DNA of 64,000 nucleotides from Oscillospiraceae bacterium. Lineage in GTDB: Bacteria > Bacillota > Clostridia > Oscillospirales > CAG-272. Each line of letters begins with the position of its first letter. Positions within the stretch are counted from its first letter, which is position 1. The position numbers and the translations under genes were made by a program. Under the pieces are notes generated by a model. That model saw nothing but the letters and a program-made list of their open reading frames with translations. It was not told the origin of the DNA and did not search any database. Where the stretch lies: positions 1 through 64,000 of the forward strand of contig SVRY01000011.1 in the NCBI GenBank assembly GCA_015064585.1. The letters are read 5' to 3'. Shown in pieces: positions 35,681-44,737 of the stretch.

Positions 35681-35709
35681 GAGTCAATATTCCAAATTAG
35701 GAGGCTCTT

Positions 35710-36291
35710 GTGACAGTAAAGGAACGTTTTATCGAAATTTACAACCAAAATATCAAAAGAGAAGGTGCTGATAAACTGCTCGACTACCTCTGTCGATCGG
35801 ATTTTTTCACTTCTCCTGCCAGCGCCCGCTATCACGGTGCATATGCAGGCGGACTTTGCGAACATTCGCTCAATGTTTACGATTGTCTTTCGGCATACTT
35901 AGCCAGAGAACGCGTAAAAAATGAGTACGGATTCACAACAGATGCCGAATCCATTGCCATTGTGGCGCTGCTTCATGATATCTGTAAGATCGGATGCTAC
36001 AAAACCTCCATGCGCAACGTAAAAGACGAAAACGGCAGGTGGCAAAGTGTACCCTACTATGAATTTCAAGACCCCCTACCCTATGGTCACGGTGAAAAAT
36101 CGGTATATATCGCCAGCGGCTATATGCGCTTGACCAGAGAAGAAGCCTTCGCCATCCGTTATCATATGGGATTTTCGGGCATTGAAGAAAAACGGGATGT
36201 AGGAACGGTATTTGAAACGTATCCTCTTGCATTTGCACTTTCAGTTGCCGATATGGAAGCAACCTATTTCTTAGAAGGAAAAAAAGATTGA
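35710..36291 (+). CDS. HD-domain metal-dependent phosphohydrolase-like protein
   Basis: A 193-aa protein. The His in LCEHSLNVY, the HD pair in LLHDICKIG and a late Asp (LSVADMEATYF) form the HD metal site. These proteins hydrolyse nucleotides or phosphodiesters, and the substrate here is unknown. The start is GTG at 35710 with AGGAGG upstream. A peptidyl-prolyl isomerase gene follows after 24 bp on the same strand. Confidence 0.82.
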   Translation: MTVKERFIEIYNQNIKREGADKLLDYLCRSDFFTSPASARYHGAYAGGLCEHSLNVYDCLSAYLARERVKNEYGFTTDAESIAIVALLHDICKIGCYKTSMRNVKDENGRWQSVPYYEFQDPLPYGHGEKSVYIASGYMRLTREEAFAIRYHMGFSGIEEKRDVGTVFETYPLAFALSVADMEATYFLEGKKD

Positions 36292-36315
36292 TATAAAACA
36301 AGGAGAATGATGAAC

Positions 36316-36900
36316 ATGAAAAAATTATTATCTGTACTGTTGGCATTTTGTCTGATTATGGGAAGTTCCCTGCTATTCTCTGCCTGCGGAGAAGAAAAAG
36401 AACCCGTAAAGGTAATTTTGACGGTTGAAAACTACGGTGAGATCACCCTGGAGCTGTATCCCGAGCACGCTCCCATCACAGTTGACAACTTCCTTTCCCT
36501 GGTGGATGACGGTTTCTATGACGGCTTGACCTTCCACCGCATTTACAAGGGCTTTATGATCCAGGGCGGAGACCCCGAAGGGGATGGAACAGGCGATTCC
36601 GGCAAGAATATTAAAGGCGAATTTTCCGCAAACGGCGTTGATAATCCTCTCTCCCATACCCGCGGAACCATTTCTATGGCAAGAGGAGCATACAGCATGG
36701 ACTCTGCTTCCTGTCAATTTTTTATCTGCGATGCGGACAGCACATTTCTTGACGGTCAGTATGCCGCGTTCGGCAAAGTAATTGCCGGTATGGATGTGGT
36801 AGATGCCATCGCGTCAGTGGCAGTATCCGCCAATCCCTTAAACGGCGAAATGTCAGTTCCCAATGAAACCGTAACCATCGAAAGTATTCGCCGCGCATAA
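36316..36900 (+). CDS. Cyclophilin-type peptidyl-prolyl isomerase lipoprotein
   Basis: A 194-aa protein with a lipoprotein signal (SSLLFSAC lipobox) and a complete cyclophilin domain. Landmarks are LYPEHAPITVDNFLSLV, FHRIYKGFMIQGGDP and the S-C-Q-F-F-I strand. It is expected to be tethered outside the membrane and to assist folding of secreted proteins. Three nearby ATGs are in frame. Spacing from AAGGAG favours ATG 36316, which also starts the signal peptide cleanly. Confidence 0.93.
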   Translation: MKKLLSVLLAFCLIMGSSLLFSACGEEKEPVKVILTVENYGEITLELYPEHAPITVDNFLSLVDDGFYDGLTFHRIYKGFMIQGGDPEGDGTGDSGKNIKGEFSANGVDNPLSHTRGTISMARGAYSMDSASCQFFICDADSTFLDGQYAAFGKVIAGMDVVDAIASVAVSANPLNGEMSVPNETVTIESIRRA

Positions 36901-36916
36901 AGTATATTTTTTAGTT

Positions 36917-36980
36917 AAAAATCCCTTCGGTACAAGCACATAAAAACGACCGTTTTTAATGCTGCATCCGAGGGATTTTT
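36917..36980. terminator. Terminator between the cyclophilin and Nif3-like genes
   Basis: ATCCC/GGGAT and TCGG/CCGA arms with a single bulge close a ~37-nt loop that holds its own small hairpin (AAAAACG/CGTTTTT). T tracts flank both sides, and the genes are convergent. Confidence 0.7.
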
Positions 36981-36993
36981 TGTTTTATCTATC

Positions 36994-37785
36994 TTAGCCG
37001 ATCTCGTATACTTCGCCGCATTCCATATAGCGAACTTCCAATTCGGGCAGTTTGTTTTGAAGGATATCAGCCAGATAACGCATACCCTCTCGCTCAGAAC
37101 CGATATGTCCCATCACGATCATAGCCTTGGTAAAGCCCAGCTGTCCCGCTTCCTTTACCTTCTCGGCAAAGCTCCATTCGTCGCTTTCGCCTGTTAAGAT
37201 CAGTTCAACATCCTCCGAGAGAAGTTCATCGTTCAGATGCCCGGGCGTTCCGAATGCAGCCGAAATACGGGTAATGGGTGTATCCAGCGCGCCGCACATT
37301 TTGGGGGCAGCCAGTCCCAATTTTTCACGCATCAAGCGCCCCAATGCACGTACGGTAATGGGTTCATCCAATATAATGCGGTTTACAGCGTAATAAGGGC
37401 CCTTTTCAAATCTCCCCGACAGTCCCATTGCCCTAAACTGTCCCATTCCGATCATATCCGGCACATGATGGTGCATATGGTCGTGATAGCGATATACCGC
37501 CATACCGCTCTCTTTCGCCGCCTCTATTTTGGAAAGAATGATCGGATCGGTGCAATCCGAAGCAATGTGATCTCCGTGTACAAAGTACATCGGCTCATGT
37601 ACGATCAGCATATCTGCGCCCCAAGCGGCAGCTTCCTTTAGCAGATCGGGCGTACCAAACATCGTAACCGCTACTTTCTTTACCTCTTTTTCAGCATCGC
37701 CCGCCTTTAGAGTATCACAGGTATGACTGTAATTTGCCGTTGTTTCCATGGCATACAGCTCATCCATAATTTTGTTTGCTTTCAT
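36994..37785 (-). CDS. Nif3-like dinuclear metal centre hexameric protein
   Basis: A 263-aa member of the NIF3/DUF34 family. Metal ligands are suggested by MLIVHEPMYF, the His-rich YRYHDHMHHHVPDM and the late GHIGSEREGM. The family's usual opening, DxxxNxG, is altered. The biochemical role is unsettled (GTP cyclohydrolase-like fold). AAGGAG nine bases upstream supports the ATG. Confidence 0.87.
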   Translation of the reverse strand: MKANKIMDELYAMETTANYSHTCDTLKAGDAEKEVKKVAVTMFGTPDLLKEAAAWGADMLIVHEPMYFVHGDHIASDCTDPIILSKIEAAKESGMAVYRYHDHMHHHVPDMIGMGQFRAMGLSGRFEKGPYYAVNRIILDEPITVRALGRLMREKLGLAAPKMCGALDTPITRISAAFGTPGHLNDELLSEDVELILTGESDEWSFAEKVKEAGQLGFTKAMIVMGHIGSEREGMRYLADILQNKLPELEVRYMECGEVYEIG

Positions 37786-37807
37786 GGGTTTTCACTCCTT
37801 TTTTGTA

Positions 37808-37842
37808 AAAAGGCGAAAGAATCGGAAACTCTTTCGCCTTTT
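37808..37842 (-). terminator. Terminator after the CoaE-aminopeptidase gene
   Basis: A 13-bp stem AAAAGGCGAAAGA/TCTTTCGCCTTTT, placed directly after the stop at 37855 on the minus strand and T-rich downstream. Confidence 0.88.
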
Positions 37843-37854
37843 ATCTGTCAATTA

Positions 37855-39843
37855 TTAGTGAATGTTAAAGGACTTAAATGCCAAATAGGTCATGTACAGG
37901 TCAGACTTGGAAATGCATTCATAAGGAGCATGCATTGAAAGCACCGGTACACCAAGATCTACTACATCAATATTCTTTTCAGCAATGTACACCGCAACGG
38001 TTCCGCCGCCGCCCTGGTCGACTTTACCCAGTTCACCGGTCTGCCACAGAACATTTTCGCCCTCAAAGGATTTGCGAACAAATGCAATCAATTCAGCGGA
38101 AGCATCATTGGTACCGCCCTTACCGCCGGAACCGGTATACTTGGTCAATACCACACCGCCGCCCAGTACGCAGGTGTTGTTCTTTTCGTATACTTCGGCA
38201 AAAGCAGGGTCATACGCCGCATTCACATCAGCAGACAGACACTTAGAATTATGCTTCACCGCATTGTTGTTAGCACCCAGCGCCTTGGAGATCTCTTCGA
38301 TGATATCCATGAAGATACCGCTCTTCATACCGGTATTACCGCCGCTGCCAACTTCTTCCTTATCTGCGAGGATCGCCATGCAGGTGTGCACGCTGTCATC
38401 GCTTTCAATGAGAGCGCGGATAGCAGGATGCGCGCAAACGCGGTCATCATGGCCGTAGCCTGCAATCATAGAGCGGTCAAATCCCACAAAACGGCTCTTG
38501 AATGCGGGAACAACCGAAATTTCAGCAGATTGGAAATCAGATTCCACAATGCCGTACTTTTCGTTGATCAGATGCATCATATGCAGCTTTACAGTGCCGT
38601 CGGGAGTGGCGTCATAGGGAGTAGAGCCGATCATAATGTTCAGCTTTTCTCCGGGGATCGCATCGCGCAGAGTCTTGCTCATCTGATCCTTTGCCAGGTG
38701 AGGAAGCAGGTCACTGATATAGAAAATCGGATCGTTATCGTCTTCACCAATAACAATTTCAACCTTTTCGCCATTGTTCTTGATCACAACGCCGTGCAGA
38801 GCCAAAGGAATGGCAGTCCACTGATACTTTTTAACGCCGCCATAGTAGTGGGTCTTCAGATAGCCAAATCCACCTTCTTCAAACAGGGGATTGGGCTTGA
38901 GATCCAAACGGGGAGAGTCAACGTGTGCAGCGGAAATACGGATACCGTTTTCTACATTCTCAGTACCAATGCGGAACATGTACAGTGCCTTTCCGCGGTT
39001 GTTCATATAATACTTACCGCCAACCTCGATCTTGTCTCCGAAAGAATACGGAACAAATCCTGCTTCTTCGGCACGGCGTATACCTTCGGTCACCGCTTCG
39101 CGTTCGGTTTTGGCGCTGTCAAGGAACTGCATATAGTCCTTGGCATATGCTTCCATACCAATCTTCTGTTCCTCGGTCATCACCTCAGTGGCAGTCTTTC
39201 TGGTGTACAGAAGTTCTTTTTTCAGATCTTTCGCTTCCATTGTAATTTCCTCCTTTGGTTGAAAAATCATTTTTATAAGTTTTTCGATCTGTAAATGCAG
39301 ATCGGAATTTCCGTTATTATAAATTGTAATATCAGCTCTTTTGCTGTAATCAGCTTCGGAAAGCTGATTTTTCATGCGTTTGTATGCCATCTCAGGGGTG
39401 ATGCCGTCCCTCTTACAAATACGGTGCAACCTGACATCCTTATCTGCAACAACAGCAATCACAGGATCAAAATCCTTCTCCATACCTGCCTCAAACAATT
39501 GAGGTGCATCTACCGCAGCAGCAGGACAGCCTTCTTTTTCGCGCGCACTCAACCATTGCGTTGCTTCTTTTTTCACAGCACCATGCACCAATTTGTTCAA
39601 CCGAAGCAGCGCTTCCTTATCGGAAAACACGATCGCGCCCAGTTTTTTGCGATCCACGCTGCCGTTTGCGGAAAGCACATTTTCTCCGAACAGTTCCCCG
39701 ATCTGCCAAGCAAGCGTTCCGCCCGCATACAGATTATGCACCAACCAATCGGTATCCAAAACGGGAATTCCCTGCATGGCAAGCAGTTTTCCAACATATC
39801 CTTTTCCGGCACCGCTGGGACCGGTCAATGCGATGCGAATCAT
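37855..39843 (-). CDS. coaE: In-frame fusion: dephospho-CoA kinase (N) and M18 aminopeptidase (C)
   Basis: One uninterrupted 662-aa frame. Residues 1-201 are a dephospho-CoA kinase (P-loop LTGPSGAGKGYVGKLL, VLDTDWLVHNLY), the last step of CoA synthesis. From residue 202 (ATG 39240) comes a complete 461-aa M18 aspartyl-aminopeptidase with metal motifs SAAHVDSPRLDLKP, DKEEVGSGGNTG and VLSMHAPYE. No stop separates them. An AAAGGAGG ribosome site lies in frame inside the kinase tail, 8 nt before ATG 39240, so a free aminopeptidase could also be made. The start is ATG 39843 with AAGGAG upstream; the in-frame GTG at 39852 is too close. See the findings. Confidence 0.85.
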   Translation of the reverse strand: MIRIALTGPSGAGKGYVGKLLAMQGIPVLDTDWLVHNLYAGGTLAWQIGELFGENVLSANGSVDRKKLGAIVFSDKEALLRLNKLVHGAVKKEATQWLSAREKEGCPAAAVDAPQLFEAGMEKDFDPVIAVVADKDVRLHRICKRDGITPEMAYKRMKNQLSEADYSKRADITIYNNGNSDLHLQIEKLIKMIFQPKEEITMEAKDLKKELLYTRKTATEVMTEEQKIGMEAYAKDYMQFLDSAKTEREAVTEGIRRAEEAGFVPYSFGDKIEVGGKYYMNNRGKALYMFRIGTENVENGIRISAAHVDSPRLDLKPNPLFEEGGFGYLKTHYYGGVKKYQWTAIPLALHGVVIKNNGEKVEIVIGEDDNDPIFYISDLLPHLAKDQMSKTLRDAIPGEKLNIMIGSTPYDATPDGTVKLHMMHLINEKYGIVESDFQSAEISVVPAFKSRFVGFDRSMIAGYGHDDRVCAHPAIRALIESDDSVHTCMAILADKEEVGSGGNTGMKSGIFMDIIEEISKALGANNNAVKHNSKCLSADVNAAYDPAFAEVYEKNNTCVLGGGVVLTKYTGSGGKGGTNDASAELIAFVRKSFEGENVLWQTGELGKVDQGGGGTVAVYIAEKNIDVVDLGVPVLSMHAPYECISKSDLYMTYLAFKSFNIH
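39240..39256 (-). promoter_or_regulatory. Internal ribosome-binding site for the M18 aminopeptidase
   Basis: On the minus strand AAAGGAGG stands 8 nt before the ATG at 39240, inside the open kinase frame (codons for QPKEEIT-M). This is one of the stronger Shine-Dalgarno sites in the window, so independent initiation at the aminopeptidase is likely. Confidence 0.75.
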
Positions 39844-39996
39844 AGGGCACACTCCTTTTCGATTTTCTCCAGTATATAACTATTTTTACCAAATGTCAAC
39901 CTTTGAAATGTTTTTTCAAAAAAATACGCTCTCTGTGCAATCTTTCGGCGCAAATGCACATACTGTAGATAGTAATGATAAAGGAGAATAATGAAC

Positions 39997-40197
39997 ATGA
40001 AAAATGAAATGTCCTGCTATGAAAAAGAAAAATGCGGCATTGGAAAATGGATCGTTTCCATCAGTGCCATCGTCGGGTTTGTGGGCATGGCAACCATCGT
40101 CACGTTATGGCTTTGCAAAAAATACAAGAAATGCGTAGCACCCTTTTCGGATGACGAAAATCTTGACTGCACCTTAGACGATATCTGCGAAAACTAA
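39997..40197 (+). CDS. Small single-pass membrane protein, function unknown
   Basis: A 66-aa protein with one membrane helix (WIVSISAIVGFVGMATIVTLWL) between a short charged N-terminus and an acidic C-terminus (FSDDENLDCTLDDICEN). It has six Cys. AAGGAG fits ATG 39997 (10-nt spacing) better than ATG 39991. It is followed by its own terminator, which supports it being a real gene. I do not recognise a family. Confidence 0.65.
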   Translation: MKNEMSCYEKEKCGIGKWIVSISAIVGFVGMATIVTLWLCKKYKKCVAPFSDDENLDCTLDDICEN

Positions 40198-40201
40198 AAG
40201 G

Positions 40202-40232
40202 GGGAATGTATTGTTTTTGGCAATACATTCCC
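40202..40232. terminator. Terminator between the small membrane protein and the GH43 gene
   Basis: Perfect 12-bp stem GGGAATGTATTG/CAATACATTCCC with a 7-nt loop, flanked by A and T runs, between convergent genes. Confidence 0.9.
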
Positions 40233-40245
40233 TTTTATCTTGGGA

Positions 40246-41133
40246 TCAGGTCATTACAACCGGAATAATATTGCCCTTTTCATCAAAGTTCAAGTCATCA
40301 ATGCACAGATAGCGGTGATTGCCGTTTTTGTCGCCTACCACACGGCGGTGATATACGATCTTCCACGTATCCTCCTTACCGGCAACCTTGAGAAAACCAT
40401 GGTGCCCGGGGCCGTCAGCAAGCGGAGGCTGGGATTTGAGAATGGTTTCGGCAGAAGTGAACGGACCATACGGTGAAGATGCACGGCAATATGCCACATG
40501 ATAATCATCTGCGGTCCAGTTCCCGCCCGACCACATGAAATAGTATTCGCCGTTTCTTTTCAGCATACAAGGACCTTCCACGTAGTCATCGGGAGTAACT
40601 TCCATAAACAGTTCGCCATTCGGCAGAGGTTCAAAGCCGTCCATAGTTTCGTTCATTTTACAAACATTGCAATGTCCCCAACCGCCAAAATACATATAAA
40701 TGCTTCCGTCGTCATCCTTGAACAGATGGGCATCAATGGGCTGTGCTCCGTTGATAAAATGATCTACCAGCGGCTTATCCAAATAGCCCACGAAGGGTCC
40801 TTCGGGATTTTCGCTGCGCGCGATCTCAATTCCGCCCAACTGTGCGTCAGACTGAATATTATTGGAGGCAAATACATAATAGTAAATACCGTTCTTTTCA
40901 ATAATGGTGGGAGCCCATACGGCATTTGTAATATGCGTAAAACCGCTCATGTCAATAATATCCGTCACCTTGCGAAAGTTTATCAGATCTTCCGATACAA
41001 AACAGTCTTGGTTCATCTGATCTTTAAACGGAAGAGATCTGGTTACATAAATGTAATACTTCCCTTCATAGTATCTTGCTTCCGGATCCGCATAACAGCC
41101 GGGATCAATGGGGTTCTTGCATTTCATATACAT
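40246..41133 (-). CDS. Glycoside hydrolase family 43 protein
   Basis: A 295-aa five-bladed propeller enzyme. The three GH43 acidic residues are recognisable: the base Asp in YADPEARYY, the pKa-modulating Asp in QPIDAHLFKDDDG, and the acid Glu in YVEGPCMLKR. No signal peptide is seen, so it probably acts in the cytoplasm on imported arabino- or xylo-oligosaccharides. Its start overlaps the prmC stop by 10 bp, an odd pairing of a sugar hydrolase with a translation-factor gene. Confidence 0.92.
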   Translation of the reverse strand: MYMKCKNPIDPGCYADPEARYYEGKYYIYVTRSLPFKDQMNQDCFVSEDLINFRKVTDIIDMSGFTHITNAVWAPTIIEKNGIYYYVFASNNIQSDAQLGGIEIARSENPEGPFVGYLDKPLVDHFINGAQPIDAHLFKDDDGSIYMYFGGWGHCNVCKMNETMDGFEPLPNGELFMEVTPDDYVEGPCMLKRNGEYYFMWSGGNWTADDYHVAYCRASSPYGPFTSAETILKSQPPLADGPGHHGFLKVAGKEDTWKIVYHRRVVGDKNGNHRYLCIDDLNFDEKGNIIPVVMT

Positions 41134-41873
41134 ATTTCCTTTCTCCTCGGGTGCATGATTGCTACCCGGTCATTTTTACCGTAGTCTTTATATATCTGAC
41201 AGTCAAATCCATATTGATCTGCCAAATTCAGCATATCTTCCTTTTGATCGTAGCCGATCTCAAAAATAAAACATCCGTCCAATTTTAAATACGCCGCAAA
41301 ACGTGCAAGGATCGCACGGTAGAAAATCATTCCGTCCGCCCCGCCGTCAAAGGCGATGCGGGGCTCATAGCCGCATTCAGGCTCCAAGGTATCCACCACT
41401 TCGCTTTTCACATAGGGCGGATTGGAAACGATCACATCAAAAAGCGCTCCTTCGGGCAAGAAAACATCCTTGGTCAAATCGGCATTAACAAAGGAGACCC
41501 GATCATCCACACCGTTGCGCTGTGCGTTACGCTGTGCCACCGCCAAGGCGCCTTTGCTGATATCCACCCCGATAGATGCGGTTCCTTGGCTATGCTTGAT
41601 AGCGGAAATACCAATGCAGCCGCTGCCGCAGCAAAGATCCAGCAGCCTCCCGCCCACGGGGAGTTTTTTAAGAACCCATTCCACCACCCGCTCGGTATCC
41701 GGACGGGGAATCAGGGTATCGGGAGTAACATAATAGTATTCATCAAAAAACACAGTTTCTCCGAGAATATAGGCAAGCGGCTCATTATTTAAAAGCCGTT
41801 TACGTGCGTCTGCCATAGCGTTTTCATCGTTTCCGAAATATTCCCGCAACAACCGCTCTTCCATTGTTTCCAC
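41124..41873 (-). CDS. prmC: Peptide chain release factor N5-glutamine methyltransferase
   Basis: A 249-aa enzyme that methylates the GGQ glutamine of RF1/RF2. LDLCCGSGCIGISA is the SAM motif, and VSNPPYV is the NPPY catalytic motif. The substrate-contact region IPRPDTERVVEWVL is present. The N-terminal helical domain is shorter than usual (family members are about 280 aa). The start may be GTG 41873 or ATG 41864, since no strong ribosome site decides. No prfA is adjacent. Confidence 0.93.
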   Translation of the reverse strand: METMEERLLREYFGNDENAMADARKRLLNNEPLAYILGETVFFDEYYYVTPDTLIPRPDTERVVEWVLKKLPVGGRLLDLCCGSGCIGISAIKHSQGTASIGVDISKGALAVAQRNAQRNGVDDRVSFVNADLTKDVFLPEGALFDVIVSNPPYVKSEVVDTLEPECGYEPRIAFDGGADGMIFYRAILARFAAYLKLDGCFIFEIGYDQKEDMLNLADQYGFDCQIYKDYGKNDRVAIMHPRRKEICI

Positions 41874-42072
41874 TGCCGCTTCACCGCCTTCTGCATCTTC
41901 TTACAATGTATCATATTTTTGAAAAAAATGCAAGTTCCTATTGCAGTTTTTTTCAATTTGCGATATACTGAATGGGTAAAAATCAAATAGAACAATTATT
42001 GCTGACGCAAAGCGGCACAAAAATTTAATGGCAATTTTTGTGTTGATGCGAAACGTCAGAATGGAGATTATT

Positions 42073-42627
42073 ATGATTGACTTACTTACCCTGCAAAAAG
42101 ATTTTATTACCCCCCATCTGAAAGAAGGGGGTGTTGCCGCCGACTTTACCATGGGAAACGGAAATGATACCCTTTGGCTGTCCCGCGCCATGGGCGAAAA
42201 CGGGAAAGTATATGCCTTTGATATTCAAGAATTGGCACTGGAAAACACCAAAAAGCGGCTGGTTTCAGAAAATGCTCCCGAAAACTATACACTGATCTTA
42301 GATTCACACAGCAATCTTAAAAAATATATCACGGAGCCCATCTGCGTGGGCATGTTCAATCTGGGGTATCTTCCGGGCAGCGGTAACAAAGCGCTGACCA
42401 CTTTGCGGGAAACCACCAAAATTGCCGTCACCGATGCCATTGATATGTTGGATCACGACGGAATTCTCATGATCGCGGTCTACCCCGGGCACGAGGAAGG
42501 GGCGTTGGAGGGCGAAATGTTGGAAGAGATCCTTTCGGGCTATAGCCGCTTTCGTTACTGCGTTTCCAAATTCCGTATCATCAATTCCCCCACATCGCCC
42601 TTTTTCTTCATCATCGAACGTAAATAA
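42073..42627 (+). CDS. Class I SAM-dependent methyltransferase (YtqB/rRNA-methylase-like)
   Basis: A 184-aa methyltransferase. AADFTMGNGNDTLWLS is SAM motif I, VYAFDIQELALENTKKRL motif II, and FNLGYLPGSG the conserved family block of YtqB-type proteins. The C-terminus SPFFFIIERK also fits. GGAG six bases before ATG 42073 chooses this start over several upstream ATGs. The target is not established, although the family is annotated as rRNA-methylase-like. Confidence 0.87.
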   Translation: MIDLLTLQKDFITPHLKEGGVAADFTMGNGNDTLWLSRAMGENGKVYAFDIQELALENTKKRLVSENAPENYTLILDSHSNLKKYITEPICVGMFNLGYLPGSGNKALTTLRETTKIAVTDAIDMLDHDGILMIAVYPGHEEGALEGEMLEEILSGYSRFRYCVSKFRIINSPTSPFFFIIERK

Positions 42628-42632
42628 AGCAA

Positions 42633-43619
42633 TCAGGATGCCAAATAATCCATGAAGTCTGCCACAAAGCTTTCCGCATCGGTTTCTGTACCGAATACAG
42701 CCAAAGAGCTCTTGGCAATATGCGAGGGCAACAGCAAACGGCATACCATAGACCGTTCTTCCCCATTTTCCGAAAGAAACATTTCGATTTCAATGCCCTT
42801 GCGTTTGAGCAGTTCAAAAATAATAAATGCATCCGGTGAAGAATCGTCGGGCAGTGCCTGCGGCATTTTCAGAGCTACTTTTAATGAGATCACTGCCTGC
42901 ATCGCTTCGGAATATATATCCAAACCAATCCGATGCGTATGGGTATGCTCAATCAACAATTCAATCAGCGAAAGCAAAAGCACTGTTAAACTCCGATGGT
43001 CATAAAAGACATATCCGCATTCCTTTGCGGTTTGGGACAGTGACAGAAGCACCCCTTGATGGCGGAACACCTGCTTGTAAAAAAAGGAAATGACCGATAT
43101 AAAATAGGAGACACCTTGGAATGTATCGGCATTTTCTTCATTGGGATCCGAAAGATACAGATCCAACAGCTTGCACATCAGTGCCGCCCTCTGCATGAAA
43201 AAGGAGTTCTTTTCTTTCTCATATAGAAAATTCTCCCGGCTTTCCTGCATTTGCATCAGCATCTTACCAAGCGGCAAAGCCAATTTCAAAAGTATTTTTT
43301 CGTTTTCCGTATTCTGCCTTTTTCCCAAAAGCACATTTGGAAACAGCATGGCAATTACGCGTTTTTGGTCAATCGTGACAGGAACTGCAAGCGCGCGGCA
43401 GGAATCCAACCTGCCCAGGATCGTTAAAAATACACCCTTGGCAGGCATCTCTTTAAACAGCGTCTTTGAAGGAGCATCCATTCTGTGGGTAAGATCACTT
43501 CCCACGCGCATCAGATCCATTTCCCGCGCCAATTCGTTTTTATATAAGATCCGACCATCGGGATCGGTCAGCAAAAGCGGCACCATTAAGTAATCGTATC
43601 GCTTACCATCTAAATACAT
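42633..43619 (-). CDS. Protein with PAS-like N-terminus, function unknown
   Basis: A 328-aa soluble protein. The segment LLLTDPDGRILYKNELARE near the N-terminus resembles a PAS sensory domain, and the middle is helical with possible coiled coil (~120-150). The last ~130 residues have a shape recalling a histidine-kinase ATPase fold, but no N, G1 or G2 box is recognisable. GAGG eight bases upstream supports ATG 43619. It diverges from cysK across a 7-4-7 inverted repeat. I cannot assign a function. Confidence 0.55.
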   Translation of the reverse strand: MYLDGKRYDYLMVPLLLTDPDGRILYKNELAREMDLMRVGSDLTHRMDAPSKTLFKEMPAKGVFLTILGRLDSCRALAVPVTIDQKRVIAMLFPNVLLGKRQNTENEKILLKLALPLGKMLMQMQESRENFLYEKEKNSFFMQRAALMCKLLDLYLSDPNEENADTFQGVSYFISVISFFYKQVFRHQGVLLSLSQTAKECGYVFYDHRSLTVLLLSLIELLIEHTHTHRIGLDIYSEAMQAVISLKVALKMPQALPDDSSPDAFIIFELLKRKGIEIEMFLSENGEERSMVCRLLLPSHIAKSSLAVFGTETDAESFVADFMDYLAS

Positions 43620-43638
43620 GACATACACCTCGATTGTC

Positions 43639-43656
43639 TACAATACTTTTATTGTA
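43639..43656. promoter_or_regulatory. Inverted repeat in the cysK / PAS-like gene intergenic region
   Basis: TACAATA (43639-43645) and TATTGTA (43650-43656) are perfect inverted arms with a 4-nt spacer. TACAAT-like -10 elements lie on both strands, so this is a plausible shared operator or back-to-back promoter. Confidence 0.45.
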
Positions 43657-43705
43657 CCAAAAACAAAGAAAAATTGCAATAGAAAAACACAGAAAGGAAT
43701 AACAC

Positions 43706-44635
43706 ATGGCAAATATTTATACCTGCGTCGATCAGCTGATCGGAAATACCCCCCTGCTTCGGCTTTGCCGTCTGGAAGCAAAACACGGTCTTGATGCGGT
43801 TTTGCTTGCCAAATTAGAGTCCTTCAATCCTGCCGGCTCGGTCAAAGACCGCGTGGCGGCACAAATGATCCTTGACGCCGAAAAAAAGGGGCTTTTAAAG
43901 CCCGATTCGGTCATCATAGAACCCACCTCGGGCAATACAGGCATCGGACTATGCGCCATTGCCGCCACCAAAGGGTATCGTGTCATCATCGTTATGCCCG
44001 ACAGTATGTCCGTAGAGCGGCGTCTTCTCATGACTGCCTACGGCGCGGAATTGGTGCTGACCGACGGCAAACTCGGCATGGAAGGTGCCATTGCCAAAGC
44101 AAAAGAACTGGCAAGCAACATAAAAAACAGTTTTATTCCCGCTCAATTTGACAATCCCGCCAATCCCATAGCGCACTACTTGACCACAGGACCGGAAATT
44201 TACCAAGACACCGACGGCAAAGTGGATATCTTTGTTTGCGGCGTAGGTACCGGCGGTACCATTACGGGTACGGGTAAATATCTGAAAGAAAAACGACCCG
44301 ATGTGAAAATTGTGGCTGTGGAACCCGATTCCTCAGCTGTTCTCTCGGGCGAAAAGGCAGGATCTCACGGCATTCAAGGTATTGGCGCGGGCTTTATCCC
44401 TTCCATACTGGAAACATCGATATACGACGAAATTATCCGTGTCAGAAATGAAGAAGCTTATGCAATGGGCGCGGATATTGCCAAGACCGAGGGCGTTTTG
44501 GTGGGCATCAGCGCAGGAGCGGCACTGCACGCCGCAATCCTGCTTGCAAAGCGCCCCGAAAATAAAGGCAAAAACATCGTGGTTCTTTTGCCCGACACAG
44601 GCGGCCGTTATCTTTCCACTCCCATGTTCCAATAA
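43706..44635 (+). CDS. cysK: Cysteine synthase A (O-acetylserine sulfhydrylase)
   Basis: A 309-aa PLP enzyme making cysteine from O-acetylserine and sulfide. The PLP lysine lies in [11 protein letters not shown], the phosphate loop in [10 protein letters not shown], and the substrate loop is [11 protein letters not shown]. The length is standard. AAAGGAA precedes the ATG. No cysE or sulfate gene is adjacent. Confidence 0.96.
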   Translation: MANIYTCVDQLIGNTPLLRLCRLEAKHGLDAVLLAKLESFNPAGSVKDRVAAQMILDAEKKGLLKPDSVIIEPTSGNTGIGLCAIAATKGYRVIIVMPDSMSVERRLLMTAYGAELVLTDGKLGMEGAIAKAKELASNIKNSFIPAQFDNPANPIAHYLTTGPEIYQDTDGKVDIFVCGVGTGGTITGTGKYLKEKRPDVKIVAVEPDSSAVLSGEKAGSHGIQGIGAGFIPSILETSIYDEIIRVRNEEAYAMGADIAKTEGVLVGISAGAALHAAILLAKRPENKGKNIVVLLPDTGGRYLSTPMFQ

Positions 44636-44725
44636 AGAAAAAACTGTCTACAAGCTGCACTTTGTTTCGGAAATCGAACTTCAATTTTCCGCTAACTGTG
44701 CACGCTGTCGGGCAGTTTTTTCTTT
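44634..44725. terminator. Terminator with long loop after cysK
   Basis: A 13-bp stem AAAGAAAAAACTG (44634-44646) with CAGTTTTTTCTTT (44713-44725) closes a 66-nt interior. It sits between convergent cysK and the cytidylate-kinase-like gene. Confidence 0.65.
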
Positions 44726-44737
44726 ATATTGTTTTAT

